Shown here piece by piece: positions 33,491 to 45,669 of a DNA stretch of 64,000 bases. The DNA is from Babylonia areolata (taxonomy: Eukaryota; Mollusca; Gastropoda; Neogastropoda; Buccinidae). The notes beneath the pieces are model-generated. The model was given only the letters and a program-made list of their open reading frames with translations, had not been told where the DNA came from and made no database searches. Location: assembly GCF_041734735.1 (NCBI RefSeq), contig NC_134900.1, forward strand, positions 33,609,870 through 33,673,869, in the 5' to 3' direction. Within the stretch, counting starts at the first letter, position 1. Every line of letters starts with the position of its first letter. A program made the translations under genes and the position numbers.

Positions 33491-34909
33491 AGTAACACAA
33501 TACTATGCGATAAGAAAAACTGGTAAAAATAATCGTACATGCAGGTTACATAAAAAAAAAAAGCCAGAGTATAGAGAACTTGTATAATTGTTAAAACTAA
33601 CAATCACTTGAAGAAAAACACCTCAGACAAATTACACCTTCAAATAATGGTAAAAAATATTCAAGAGAAAAGAACAATGGAATGGGATTTCAACGTAAGT
33701 GGAAAACTCCTTTATTACATGAAGCACAAACAAAGACCATGAAAATTTATCAACTCAAAGTTCTGTAAAAGCCCTTTTACATAACCAACTTACGTAAAAT
33801 ATTTACTGGTATCTGTATCACTTCACACACACACACAAGGACACACTGACAGAATAGAAATAATGTGCTTCCTCTCATCTACAGCAGTAATAAATCATTC
33901 ATGTGGTTTTGGCTTTCGAATATCTTAGAAAATCTCTTCAATGTATCTATGAAGACTGATGCTGATGAAAAAGATGGCAGAACCAATCCACTGGCTGAGA
34001 GCAGACTAAAGATTGTCAGGATTTGAAACGTGCCCAAAGTATACTGGCTGCTGAGGATTTGATTAACAAAAATGTTCAGTGTCAGTATCTAAACAACGAT
34101 TTAACAAAGACATGTCAGCAACGGCAGTACCTTCAAGAAGCATACCCCCCACCCCTCCTTGAACTACATTATTATTATTCTTGTTGCTTATAGTCCAGCC
34201 GATTGCACAGGGCCAAACCATACAAAATGCTCAACTGCACCAAGACAAAACTCGCATCCACAAAAAAAAGACTATGACAAACCCACATAACACAGTTCAT
34301 GACACAGTAACCTAACCATTTAGCTCCTTATGGCAAATAAGTCTAGGCCATGCTGAGGACGCCAGCCATTCCGCTTAATTTATCATCCCCAGATGACAAA
34401 AAATCAGAAAAAAGCAAACAATGCTTCAAAGCCAAACAAAAAATACAGTAAAAATGCCATATAGGCAAATAACATTGTAGAATGGGCAGCTAGTGTCCAT
34501 CCCAGTGTTATGATCTCACTACCTAATCACCAGAGCAAAACTGCACAGATAATACATCATAGACTGTGGAAAAGAGAAAAAAGTGTCGAGGCTCGCTTGA
34601 AAAAAGAAAGAGGAATGGACTGGGAAGGCAGAAAAAGACAACAGTGAAGGAAAAAAGAGAAGCAACAAAGAGAATGATAGAAAAGGGGAAATTTCTAGCA
34701 CAGAATCCCAACGGGTGATCTCACAACTTCACATATTCTTAAGTGAGTGAAAGAACCCTTGAAACAGACATTATTTTGCTCCTCCTGGCTATGACTTACC
34801 TGGTTTATTTATGAATAATTCCACAAACAGTACATCAGTAATACATACAGGATTCTTTCATAATTATTATTTGCTACTGCAGTAGAGTATGGTCCAGATG
34901 TCTCCATCT

Positions 34910-35235
34910 GTGTGGACAAGCCACTGGACTTTCAATCTAAGGGTCCTGGGTTTGGATCCCTGTTGCGACACTTGGTGGGTAATAGCTGGAGACTTTTTCA
35001 ATCCTCACAGTTGACAGATGTGCAGACCTACTGATGCCTTAACTCCCTTCATGAGGATATACATACAAAAAAAAAAAATCATAAAAAAAAAAAAAAAAAT
35101 CAAACACTGACGTAAAAGACACTGCATTCCATGTCGGTGTTAGGTTGGTTATGGAAGAAAGAGCAACCCCCGTATGGACATCCTGAAAACAGTATGAGTG
35201 CCTAATATGGTGGGGCAAAAAGTTATACACTCACA
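34910..35235 (+). mobile_element. SINE A, diverged copy
   Basis: Matches the complete SINE A at 39763: tRNA-like segment ccactggactttcaatctaa with a B-box-like gggtttggatccc, then gatgtgcagacctactgatg and attccatgtcggtgttaggt. It is interrupted by A-rich runs at about 35066-35100. Confidence 0.8.
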
Positions 35236-36034
35236 CATATATGAACTTGGGACTTGGGAACAGCAGAAGCGGCAGCAGTGTGGTTTTTATAACCAATATA
35301 GCGCACGAAAAACCCATACAAGTGAACTGTCCAACCACACAACTGCCCTCAGGCAAAGCTGGGATTCGGGAAAGCTACAAGTTCTTCCATACTAAATTTT
35401 CCTGATGTCTGTGTCTTAGACAGAACACCATGATGACACAAGCCTTATCAAAATCAGACAATGGAATGAAAGATGATTTTGTGGGGGGGTGGGGCAAGGG
35501 GGATATATATCTAGGCTGGAAGGGTGATCAGTATTACTGTCTTGTCACACATTAAAATATGTAGTGTCTTATTATGCAGTGAAAGAGATTGTTTTATCAT
35601 ACAATAATGTAGCCCATGTTCTATTAGTCAAAGTATAAACCATGTTCTATTATTCAGTAATAAAGACCAAGTTCTATTTTTCAGTGAAAAAGACCATGTT
35701 GTATAGTAATACACACCAGTCAAAAAGCCAGTTTATTTAAACTGGAAGACTTGCAATCAATATACACCAGAAAAACAGAATAGCATGTTGTTCAGTAACA
35801 ATATTGTGTAATGCCCATTTTAAAAGACAATTATCTCAGTATCTACATTCAAAATATCATATTAATATTTACTTATATTAATATTTACAAAGAGTAGGCA
35901 CATGACTAGAAGAAACATTTTTGACTGGCAAAGAATTAACATATAAATTGTAAGACAGCAGCACAAGTACTAAGAAAGAAAACCATTTTCACAGACAACT
36001 TACATAATTCATTTTCTTATTTCACTTTCATCCT

Positions 36035-36266
36035 TTAACTCACTCAGTACGGCCAGTCTTCTCTTCTCATCTACACAGACCCCTCGGATGTCCAGTGGGT
36101 GTCTGAATGGCCCAACCTTTAGCTTCCGTCATCAGAATTGTGGTATTCTTTGTCAACATTCACCTCTTCAGTATAAGAGCCTTCCGCTTACAATATTTTG
36201 ATGATGGTAACTGGGGTGAAACGCTGTTAACGCCGTTTCTTTCGCCGTTCGTATGGAAAGAGTTAA
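36035..36266 (+). mobile_element. 232-bp TTAA MITE, copy 3
   Basis: TTAA at 36035-36038 and 36263-36266. Nearly identical to copies 2 and 4 across the body, for example agcttccgtcatcagaattg and ggtgaaacgctgttaacgcc. Confidence 0.92.
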
Positions 36267-37784
36267 CCTTTATTCCTCTCTAGATCTGGTTTTAGCCCTT
36301 ACAGTTAGCTGTACTTAAAGGAAATTTTCTTACAGTTAGCTGTACTTAATTTCACTTATTGCTTGATGATCAGCCAACAGTGAAGGCTGTATTGGGACTA
36401 TCAACACAAGATAAAAACTGCATAATGTTCGAAACCTACCAGCAATTCACACTTCCCAACATCATCTCTGAAACAAAATAGTGAATTCAACTGTCAAGAT
36501 ATTCAGCAACACTCGCAAAACACAAAACAAAATAGGCAGCAAAAACTGACCGGGACGCTAAAAATCTCATTCCCAAACTGTCAGAACATAGCAATACAGC
36601 AAACATTCTTCAGAACTGCAAAGGGATGCTTTGTATTAAAAAAAAAAAAAAAAAAAAAAGGAGGCAAAATATACGACACCTTTGCAACCAACTATTTTTT
36701 AACCCATTGAACCCAGGAGGGGTTTCAGCCCTGGTAGACTTCCATGCCATATTGATGCAACAAAGAAACACAGAAATTAGTTCCCTTTGTTTGTGGTTTA
36801 TGCACATGAAGGAACATGAAAACAGTTTTAACGAGATGAATTTAGACGCCATAACATTGCTCAGGTGCTGGGCTCCATTGAGTTCAATATATAGTTTTTT
36901 TAACACACACATAGGAATTACAATTTTTAGTTTCTTTGCTCCTGAAGCATAGCGCCTTTTACTTTTGTTGCATAAAGTCCAGCAGAACATACATAGCCAT
37001 AGTGCAGCGCCTCCTTAACCATTCGTGGTGGTAACTGGCTAAGAACTTTACCTCATGATGAGGTTTATCAATTTCTCCTCAGTTTGTACCTCATTTGGAC
37101 ACTCACATGCACAAATGTGCTTTATCACATACTAAATTCAGAAATAATGCACAAAAAATGCCCTAAAATCTGTGAACATGTATATAACAGTTGCGCAAAT
37201 GGGTATGTACATGCATATAACATCTGTGCACAAGGGTATGGTTATGTATATAATAAGAGTTGCGCAAATGGTGTGATTGCATACATAACAAGTGTGAATA
37301 TGTACATAACAGGATTTTATATAAAAAAAATCATAATCATTTAATTCATTGGCTGTAAATATTTTACAGCTGGGAATCATGCAACAGTAACAACTTCCAG
37401 TTAACAGAAACTCAACTAATATGAAAGGAAGCTCAACTAATATGAAAGGAACTATCAAACAGCGTATATGTTGGCCACTCGGCATAAAGCTGTACAAATA
37501 TCTAACGCTTTCCCTCCATCTTTCTTTTTCGGGTTCATCAATCGGCCAGGACCTAAGAGCCAGCTTGGCAGAAACAGCGAAAGGAAATCTTGGCTTAATT
37601 TCAGTCTGACCACCCAAAGGAGATAGACAGCTTTGTGCCCTGTTGGAAGACATGACAACATGTGACAATTAGGTTGTACAAATGACAGAGAAAAACTGGA
37701 AAAAAAAAGAAAAAAAGAAGAAAAAAAAACCCCAACCTGTTGCTGCACACAGGTTGCTGTCAGAGGACCCTGTATGCATAAACA

Positions 37785-37930
37785 GAAGGGAGGTAACACA
37801 CTAAGGGAGTCTACCAGCTGCAGCTGCTTTCAACTTCTCCACTGGGCAGCTTAGTATTTTGCACACAACAGGAATTCCTGCCGCAGTTTGCACCAGTGGG
37901 TCAAGGCAAACAGTATGTTTAAATAAAATG
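37785..37930 (+). repeat. Dispersed repeat D, copy 2
   Basis: Begins gggaggtaacacactaaggg and includes ttcaacttctccactgggca and aacaggaattcctgccgcag, diverged from the copy at 50694. Confidence 0.6.
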
Positions 37931-39762
37931 CTGTTTGGTTCTTGCAATATACTTTGTGACGCCATCACGGCTGAGCAAAACAAGATGTTTCAAACCCAGC
38001 AGAGAGCTAACACATGTTGAAAATGACTGGACTCAAAGCAAAATCATCAAAATTCTGATATTTCTCATTAAACGTCACAGTCTGCTTAAGTGAAGACACT
38101 AACATAGTGACAAAACTAGTGTCTGCAGTAATTTGACCAACCAGTCTACAGTACAGACTGAAAAGGTTTTCCAACAGAAGTTTAATTGTGGTTATTTTCA
38201 CAGGGTGATGAACCTTTTTCTTTTCTTTTCAAATGACATCAGTAACAGAAAATGTCACTTTTTGATGAAATATAGTATAATTATTGAAGCATAATTGCCC
38301 GTACCCCTCCAACTCACCCCCAAAAATGTTAACAGAGTGTGACCCCCACCCCACACCACTACGTCCCCCTCCCTATCTCTGCCCCAAACTTCCTCTGGGG
38401 GATATGGAACCCTGACAAACACTGATGCTTTAGAAGTACGCGAGATAAAAAAAAAACAACCCAAAAAACAAAAACAAAAACAAAAAAACCCTCACGAGTT
38501 GTACATCAGCATCATAAGAAATGCATCAGATTTAAAGTATATAAATCGCTTCACTGCATAGACTGTACAAAGGACTGGAGCTAACTGGCATGCAGGGCTC
38601 AAAGAGATCAGATAATCAGAGGTAGGCAAAACATGACAGCTGCTTTCACTTTAGGAAATCAGGACAGCGGTAATTAAAGTTAAGAACTCTTCTAAAAATT
38701 CTCCTAAAACTTTAATGAATCAAAAATTTAGCAGCGATGTTTTTTCCACACCAATGCTGCACACAACATCCCCAACCCATGGAATGCAACTTTTTTTTCT
38801 TCTTTTCTAAATTTTTTTTTTTTTGGTGTGTGTCTCAACTCCAGCCCAGACAACCACACAGGGCCATATCAGAACTGAAAAACTTTAAATATCGGTGTTA
38901 CAGAACGTGAGAAAAAAAAAAAAAATCTGGAAAAGAAAATTAGGTACAAGTACGTCACATTCACACACATAAACCTTGGAAATGCGTCAACTGTCCACCT
39001 CAGGATTGAAAAAAATTAACCCAAACATAACCGGACGTAAACATAACAATACATGATATGAAATCATGGATACATAATTACAGACATAAACATAACAATA
39101 CATGATATAATAACAGAGATACAAAAACTAAAATTGCTAATGGGGCACCACAGACATCAATAGGCGCAAAAATCTAATACAACGTAGAAATAACGCCCAC
39201 TGATCAAGTCCAGGAAAATGACAAAACAAAATCGAGGATTTCTGGGACAAACAAAAAAAGAGAAAGAACTGACCCAAAAGGCAGAAAATAAGAGAAGGAA
39301 GAGAAGGCAGAAAAAAAAGAGGAAAAAAGCCAGAAACAACAAGAGCAAAGAGGAAATTTCTAGAACACAATTTCCAGAACGTGGCAATACTATTTACAGG
39401 TGAAAGAGTTCCTAACATCCCCATGAGGGAGGAGGTGAAGGGGGGGTGGGGGTGGGAGGGGTACACCACCTCTCCAACACAGAGTCCAAAAACACTGACA
39501 GACATGACGATCACACAGCGTACACGTGTGACAAAACAGCACGCCGAAACAAAGCCTGGAACCCCAGTCACTGGTGAACACTCCATCAGTAGTCCAACAC
39601 CTGATTCAACCGCGGCGCCTCCTTCAACCTTTCATACATGTGATGGGTTGTGGTTCTTGGCTTCTGATGATCACTGGGAAAAGTTGTCTCTGGGAAGCAG
39701 TGCAGGCTTTCTGGCGTGCTGAAAAACCCTGATTCACGAGGCGCCAGTCGTTTGATGAAGAA

Positions 39763-40152
39763 TATGGGCGCAATAGCCGAGTGGTTAAAGCGTTGGACTT
39801 TCAATCTGAGGGTCTCGGGTTCGAATCTTGGTAACGACGCCTGGTTGGTGAAGGGTGGAGATTTTTCCGATCTCCCAGGACACCATATGTGCAGACCTGC
39901 TAGTGCCTGAACCCCCTTCGTGTGTATACGCAAGCAGAATTTCAAATACGCACGTTAAAGATCCTGTAATCCATGTCAGCGTTCAGTGGGTTATGGAAAC
40001 AAGAACATACCCAGCATGTACATCCCTGAAAACGGAGTATGGCTGCCTATGTGGCGGGGTAAAAACGGTCATGCACGTAAAAGCTCGCTCGTGTACATAC
40101 GAGTGGATGTGGGAGTTGCAGCAAAGAACGAAGATGAAGAAGAAGAAGAAAA
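39763..40152 (+). mobile_element. SINE A, complete copy
   Basis: A tRNA-derived SINE. The head has an A-box-like tagccgagtggttaaagcg (39774-39792) and a B-box ggttcgaatcttgg (39818-39831). It is followed by an unrelated body (ctagtgcctgaacccccttc, atcctgtaatccatgtcagc, ggctgcctatgtggcggggt) and a (GAA)n tail at about 40132-40152. An internal RNA polymerase III promoter is implied by the boxes. The intact boxes and clean tail suggest a fairly recent copy. Related pieces lie at 15540, 34910, 54690 and 55075. Confidence 0.9.
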
Positions 40153-40249
40153 GTTTGATGAAGACACATGTCTGGGCCGAAGATCTTCAGCACTAACAAG
40201 ATCGGCAGTCCTGTGCAGTTGCTGTGGAATAATGTATCCGAAGACGACT

Positions 40250-40395
40250 CAAGTTTCAGTTTCAAGGTGGTGTTGAAGCATGTGGACTGATCCATATACG
40301 CTACACGACATCCGATGTACAAAATATTTTCTTAAAAAGGGGCAGATACCTGACCTTTGCAGAAACCTAATGCATGGTCAGGCCTTGAGTTGATG
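40250..40395 (-). mobile_element. SINE B, 3' fragment
   Basis: Reads caagtttcagtttcaaggtg, then gatccatatacgctacacga, and ends ggtcaggccttgag, matching the 3' end of SINE B in reverse orientation, with a small insertion near 40320. Confidence 0.75.
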
Positions 40396-40523
40396 ACACA
40401 AAGTGTATTATAGGAAGGACAATATAGACTTGGTCACAAATGAAAGAAGTGGGATTTTCGGTGTGGTCAGAAATGCATTGAGTAAAAATACATAGCATGT
40501 CATGCTTCTTGTCAAAGAAAAAA

Positions 40524-40647
<124 letters not shown>

Positions 40648-41087
40648 CTGTACAAATATATTTGGAAAATATATGTATACTTCAAATAAATATTTGTACA
40701 GTCTTGGGATCTACATTATTTACACATTTTGTGGTTTCTTTAAGAGAATAAATTGTTTTGTGGTATAGTTAGTACATAGTTACGTGTTGTATGGTGCAAA
40801 GAAACAAACAAAGAAGAAGAAAATAACAATTAAAAAAAAAAAAAAGATTGTCAAAGTATTTAGCCATTCAGAAATAGATAACAGTGATACAAAGACACCT
40901 GGGGCCACTCAATAAATCAGATTCACTGCCCGGTGAACAGCAAGTTGTTCAAGGCTAAAAAACACAGTGAACAGCAAGTCATGTCAGGGAGGACCATAGG
41001 GGCTGGATAAAAATAACCTCCCTTAAAGTACAGTGAACTGAGACAGTCACCACAGTTTAGCTCCAGTGGAGTTACTGAAGTCTCCAG

Positions 41088-41185
41088 TCACAGCACTTTC
41101 GGAGGCTGTCTGCTCCACCAGGTGTATAAAGCCCCCGCCGCTGTCTTCCATAGTTCCATCGCACGGCTGAAGTTTGCTGTTACGT
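41088..41185 (-). CDS. PEX26: PEX26 coding exon 6
   Basis: Acceptor tgcgtgtccacag ending at 41186. In phase with exon 5 it encodes DVTANFSRAMELWKTAAGAL and YTWWSRQPPKVL, then TGA at 41090-41088. Human PEX26 ends with a comparable amphipathic tail (SSLHFLYKLAQLFRW). The support is phase, splice site and this loose similarity. Confidence 0.68.
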
Positions 41186-44100
41186 CTGTGGACACGCACA
41201 ACCACAGTGTGCTATTACTGCCACTTTTCACAAAACTTTGTCGACAGAAAAGAGGAAATTTCTAACACAGAATTTCCACAAGGTCCCGACCATAAAGACC
41301 ATATACCATAAAACCACAGTGTGCAATTACTGCCTATTTCATGACTTTACAGACAGAAATGGGCACTTTTTAATCGCTGAATTTCCACAAGGTGTGGGAT
41401 ACCATAGAAACACAGAGCTGAATTACTGCCGCTTTCACAAAACTTTGGTGACAGAAAAGGGCATTTTTAACACAGACTTTCCACAATGTGCGTGATACCA
41501 TAAAACCACAGTGTGTAATCACTGCCACTTTCATGACTTTGGCGACAGAAGACATTCCTAATAGAGATTTTCCACAAAGTGGGCGATACCACAGATCCAC
41601 AGTGTGAAATTACTGCCATTTTCATGACTCTGGCGACAGAAGAGAGGACATTTCTAACACAGATTTTACACAAGGCAAGGGATACCACAGAACCACAGTG
41701 GACAATTTACTACCACTTCCATGACTTTGGCAATGGAAAAGAGGACATTCCTAACAGAATTTCCACAAGGATACCACAGAACCAGTGTGGAATTGATGCC
41801 ACTTTCATGACTTCGGCGGTAGAAAAGGGGGCATTTCTAACACATTATTTCTACAAGGTGGGGGGGATACCACAGACCACAGTGTGGTGTTACTGCCACT
41901 TGGATGACTTTGGTGACAGAAAAGTGGAAATTTATAACACAGAATTTCCAGACTGTGGGGGATATCATTTATACTGAAAGATCCCCCAATGCCCCTGCTG
42001 GGGAAAAAAACCACAGGAACAGTTTCGGTTTCAGTTTCAGTAGCTCAAGGAGGCGTCACTGCGTTCGGACAAATCCATATACGCTACACCACATCTGCCA
42101 AGCAGATGCCTGACCAGCAGCGTAACCCAACGCGCTTAGAAAGAGGAACGCACAGGAACAAAAACCAAAAACAATGACAATACATACAAATCTGTCTGCT
42201 GCTATGATTCTGCAACTGCTAAAAAATAGTTGTCCCTCCTGGATATATTCAGCTTTGTCACATGTAATTCTGGTCTACACATGCAAATACTATGGCTGGA
42301 ACTTATTCATGCTGAACACCATTTTTTCAAGCTGGGATGGCACAGTTTGTAACAGGTGAGTTGGAACCTAAACGCTCAACATTACTACTACCAAAAGACT
42401 GATACCATCCAATTTTAACATTTGGACACAGAACTACTGAAACTATATGACTTTCATTGGAAGGCAGAACTGATTACGTTGATGAGAGCCAACAGTTAAA
42501 AAAAAAAAAGGTGAAATTTGTATGGGAAAAAACAACATCATCAGAATGTAGTATGGATGAACTGTGACATTTAAGTCATACAGCTATCGAAAAGGGCTTA
42601 AAAAATTTTTTTTCTTCTCATTTTCTTCATCCTTTTCCTTTTCTTTTTTTTTTTATTTATATTTGTTTCTTCTGTGTTCTTTTCTTTTATCCTTACTTTC
42701 TCCCTTTTATCTTATATTTCTAATCTAAATTTTACACAGTTCTTGATAACAGCAACTTTGACATGTACTGAGAAAAAAAAAAGGCAGTCACATTGCATGG
42801 AACACACACATACACACACAATAATACACACAGGTACATACACATAACTCTATTACTAGTACATTAATAAATGAATAGACTGGAAGGGTGGAATGATGGA
42901 TGAACAAAAACAAAAGCATTTATTCTATCTTTCTGAAAAACATGTCTTGCTATTTAAAACCTAGGAGCTGCCATTACTGATCAACAATATTTCTTATATT
43001 AAGATCTGCCAATAATGCTCAAATGCCAAAATGAAAAACAAATAAAAAGTTCAAACTGATAACTCTTGGTACATAGAAGCCATAGAAAGAAACCTCAACA
43101 AAAACCTTCAAGGAAAAACAAAAGACTATTGGAAAAAAATACAAATGAAAGAAGTAAAAGACAGGAAGGCTGACACGGGTATGTCAACTGGAAAACCACA
43201 GCTACCATTTACTGAAAAACTGTCAATCAATTTTTCAAATGAATTTTCCAAGCTGCTCAAAGTGCACATATACCTGAAACAGCTGTTTCTGTGTTTTAAG
43301 AGGGCAGTGGTAGACCATATATAGCCCACAAAATCTAAATCGCCTCTTAATTTTGGTTTTTCTAATCTATCCAACATTTCATGAAAATACACCTGCTTTT
43401 GCGAAGTGGTGCTTAACTTTTCATGAAGTCTAAGTTTTTTAATATTAAAAAAAATCCTTTATCAATAATAATTTATTTCAAAATAAACAACATGACGGTG
43501 CCAAGTGAGAATAAAACATGAAGTCTGTAAGTGATCTCCACCAGAAACCCTACTCACCTGTCTGAACATGCAGAAGAGCCAGAAGAACGAAAGAAATCAG
43601 GAAGAATATCCTGGACGCCCGACGCAGCTGCTGACACCAGCCCCTCTTGGCCAAAGACCTCCACAGTTTTTTGGCCAGGTTCAGGTAGACAGAGACAATC
43701 TTCAGGCCTGAGGCACACGTGGAAACAGAAACATACGGTAAAAGAAACCGTCACATTGTGCAACATGGTTATGGTAGTTTTGTGTATCTGTGCAACAAAT
43801 ATGTGACAGAAATAACAAAAAAAAAACCCAACTGTCTTGTGCTTTCGACACCCATCCATTCATTCATTAAGCTTCCAACACCTATCAAACCCCAACATGA
43901 ATAACCAGATATTTAACACAAATATCTTTATCTGCCCCTTCCTATCTCTGCAGCTGCCTTCACCTCTACCCTCTGTCTCGCTCACTACGATCGGCTTCGG
44001 ATCCACTCTGTTTACGCATACCCAGATTCAAACACTCGACTGTTGGCCGCCGTTCTTTCTCGGTCTCTGGACCTTGCAATTGGAATGAACTTCCTCTTTC

Positions 44101-45635
44101 GCTTCGTCAAGTCTCCACGCTCAGCTCTTTCAAGTCTGGCCTTAAAACCCACCTCTTCCCAAAATAGCCTCCCTTCCCTGCCTCTTCCTTGTCTTTAGTT
44201 TCTACAGTTTTAGAGTTATGCATGCGTGTGAATGACTGGTGCGAAAGCGCTTTGATTTGTCTCTGCACAAGATTCAGCGCTATATAAATACCATTATTAC
44301 TATTATTATTATCTTCTGCATGGGTGTGTACACAAAGGCAATTGAAGCACTTGCAGCTCTGAACATAATGTTGACCTTAACCCATCAGTAACTGATATCA
44401 GGTTCTAAACATTCAAGTACTGCACTCATTACCAGAAAAGTTAATAGGGAGGGTGTGCAGGGCCACTTTTGTGGTGGACTTTTCATCGCTCACAGAGCGA
44501 GAAGTAGGTCATGTAACTTTATGAGCAGCCCATACCATAACCAGCTCCTCTGAGTTTGCACTGCGTGTGTTCTGACAATTTTTCGGTAGAGTTTACAATT
44601 GGATCAGTTTGAATACGTAATGGCAGATAAATGACAAGAAACACGCTCAAAGTAAACACAGCAAACTAAAGCAAATAACTGGTGTAATTATAAAACCAAA
44701 TATATTTTGTAACCTTGCAAAAATAGTCAACGAAAATGTTCAAAATCCTTACATCAGCACAGTGATTTCCACAATGAAATTTTAACCTTTTAGTGTCCTG
44801 GAAAAAAAAGAAATGGAGACACGCATGCGCACGCAGTTCTCGCCAAAAATAACTGGGGAACCTCCACTAAAATCTGACAAAAGTGGGTCTGTAAACCCTC
44901 CCTAAAATCACTCCCTCCATTCTGCTGCCTTCCAAAAAAACACACCTACAAAACAAATGAAAATAAATAATAAATAAATGAATGAAAAAAATAAAATAAA
45001 TAAAATTAAATAAAACAAAAATAAAAAATATAATTCCGCAATGAAAAAAAAAAAAAAAAGAAGAGAAAAAAAAGAACCACCCTTACATTTAGACTTATTT
45101 TCATGGTCTTTCCCCCCACAGGTATGCAGCTCAGATGCTGCCGATTCCTTAGTGGCGGCGTTGTTTTCAGACACATGGCAAGCCGGGACTGGGTCCATCT
45201 GTGGGGAACTGGGGACTCTGGGAGACAGCAGTGCCTGCTTCTCTTCTGACGACAGCACTGTGCACCTCTCCACAACCTGGACACACACAAACAGCACATA
45301 GAAAATAAGTCAGTCAGTCAGACCACACAGTCCAGGGTCATGCCCCCTCCCCCCCCAGGGTCATCCCCCCTCCCCACACACTGAACCAGAAAACATACAC
45401 ACACACACACACACACTCTGTGCACCTCTCTACAACCTGGGCAGACAGCACACAGAAAATGAGTCAGTCAGTCAGACCACACAGTCACCGGTCATCCCCA
45501 CACACACACACACACACACACACTGTGCGCCTCTCCACAACCTGGGCAGACAGACAGCACACAGAAAATGAGTCAGTCAGTCAGACCACACAGTCAAGTG
45601 TCATCCCCACACACACACACACAACCACAGAGCCA

Positions 45636-45669
<34 letters not shown>

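Larger units (their letters stand above)
35240..39760. other. Intergenic or PEX26 3' flank, no gene seen
   Basis: AT-rich sequence with one MITE (36035), one copy of repeat D (37785), degenerate tandem units near 35545-35710 and 37180-37315, and purine-rich stretches near 39240-39340. It lies between two convergent genes and may include the 3' UTR of PEX26 on the minus strand; a minus-strand AATAAAGG occurs at about 36267-36274. Confidence 0.45.

Noticed and set aside
34519-34711. Minus-strand hydrophobic frame suggesting a small membrane protein
   Set aside because: It derives from a purine-rich plus strand (pyrimidine-rich minus), which automatically encodes Phe, Leu and Ser; no other gene-like property is present.
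37138-37668. 176-residue minus-strand open frame
   Set aside because: No recognisable domain; part of it overlaps degenerate tandem units, and its composition matches the surrounding AT-rich non-coding DNA.
39774-39846. Possible tRNA gene with A and B boxes
   Set aside because: The sequence after the B box does not close an acceptor stem and runs straight into a repeated body and (GAA)n tail, so it is the head of a SINE.
43126-43392. Candidate alternative terminal exon of PEX26
   Set aside because: The frame does not continue exon 5 in phase, has no good acceptor at the right place and no similarity to the PEX26 tail; 41088-41185 fits better.
43554-43859. Alternative minus-strand frame through PEX26 exon 5 (PEDCLCLPEPGQKTVEV)
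   Set aside because: It is out of phase with exon 4 and lacks a membrane anchor; the other frame keeps phase on both sides and encodes the expected hydrophobic segment.
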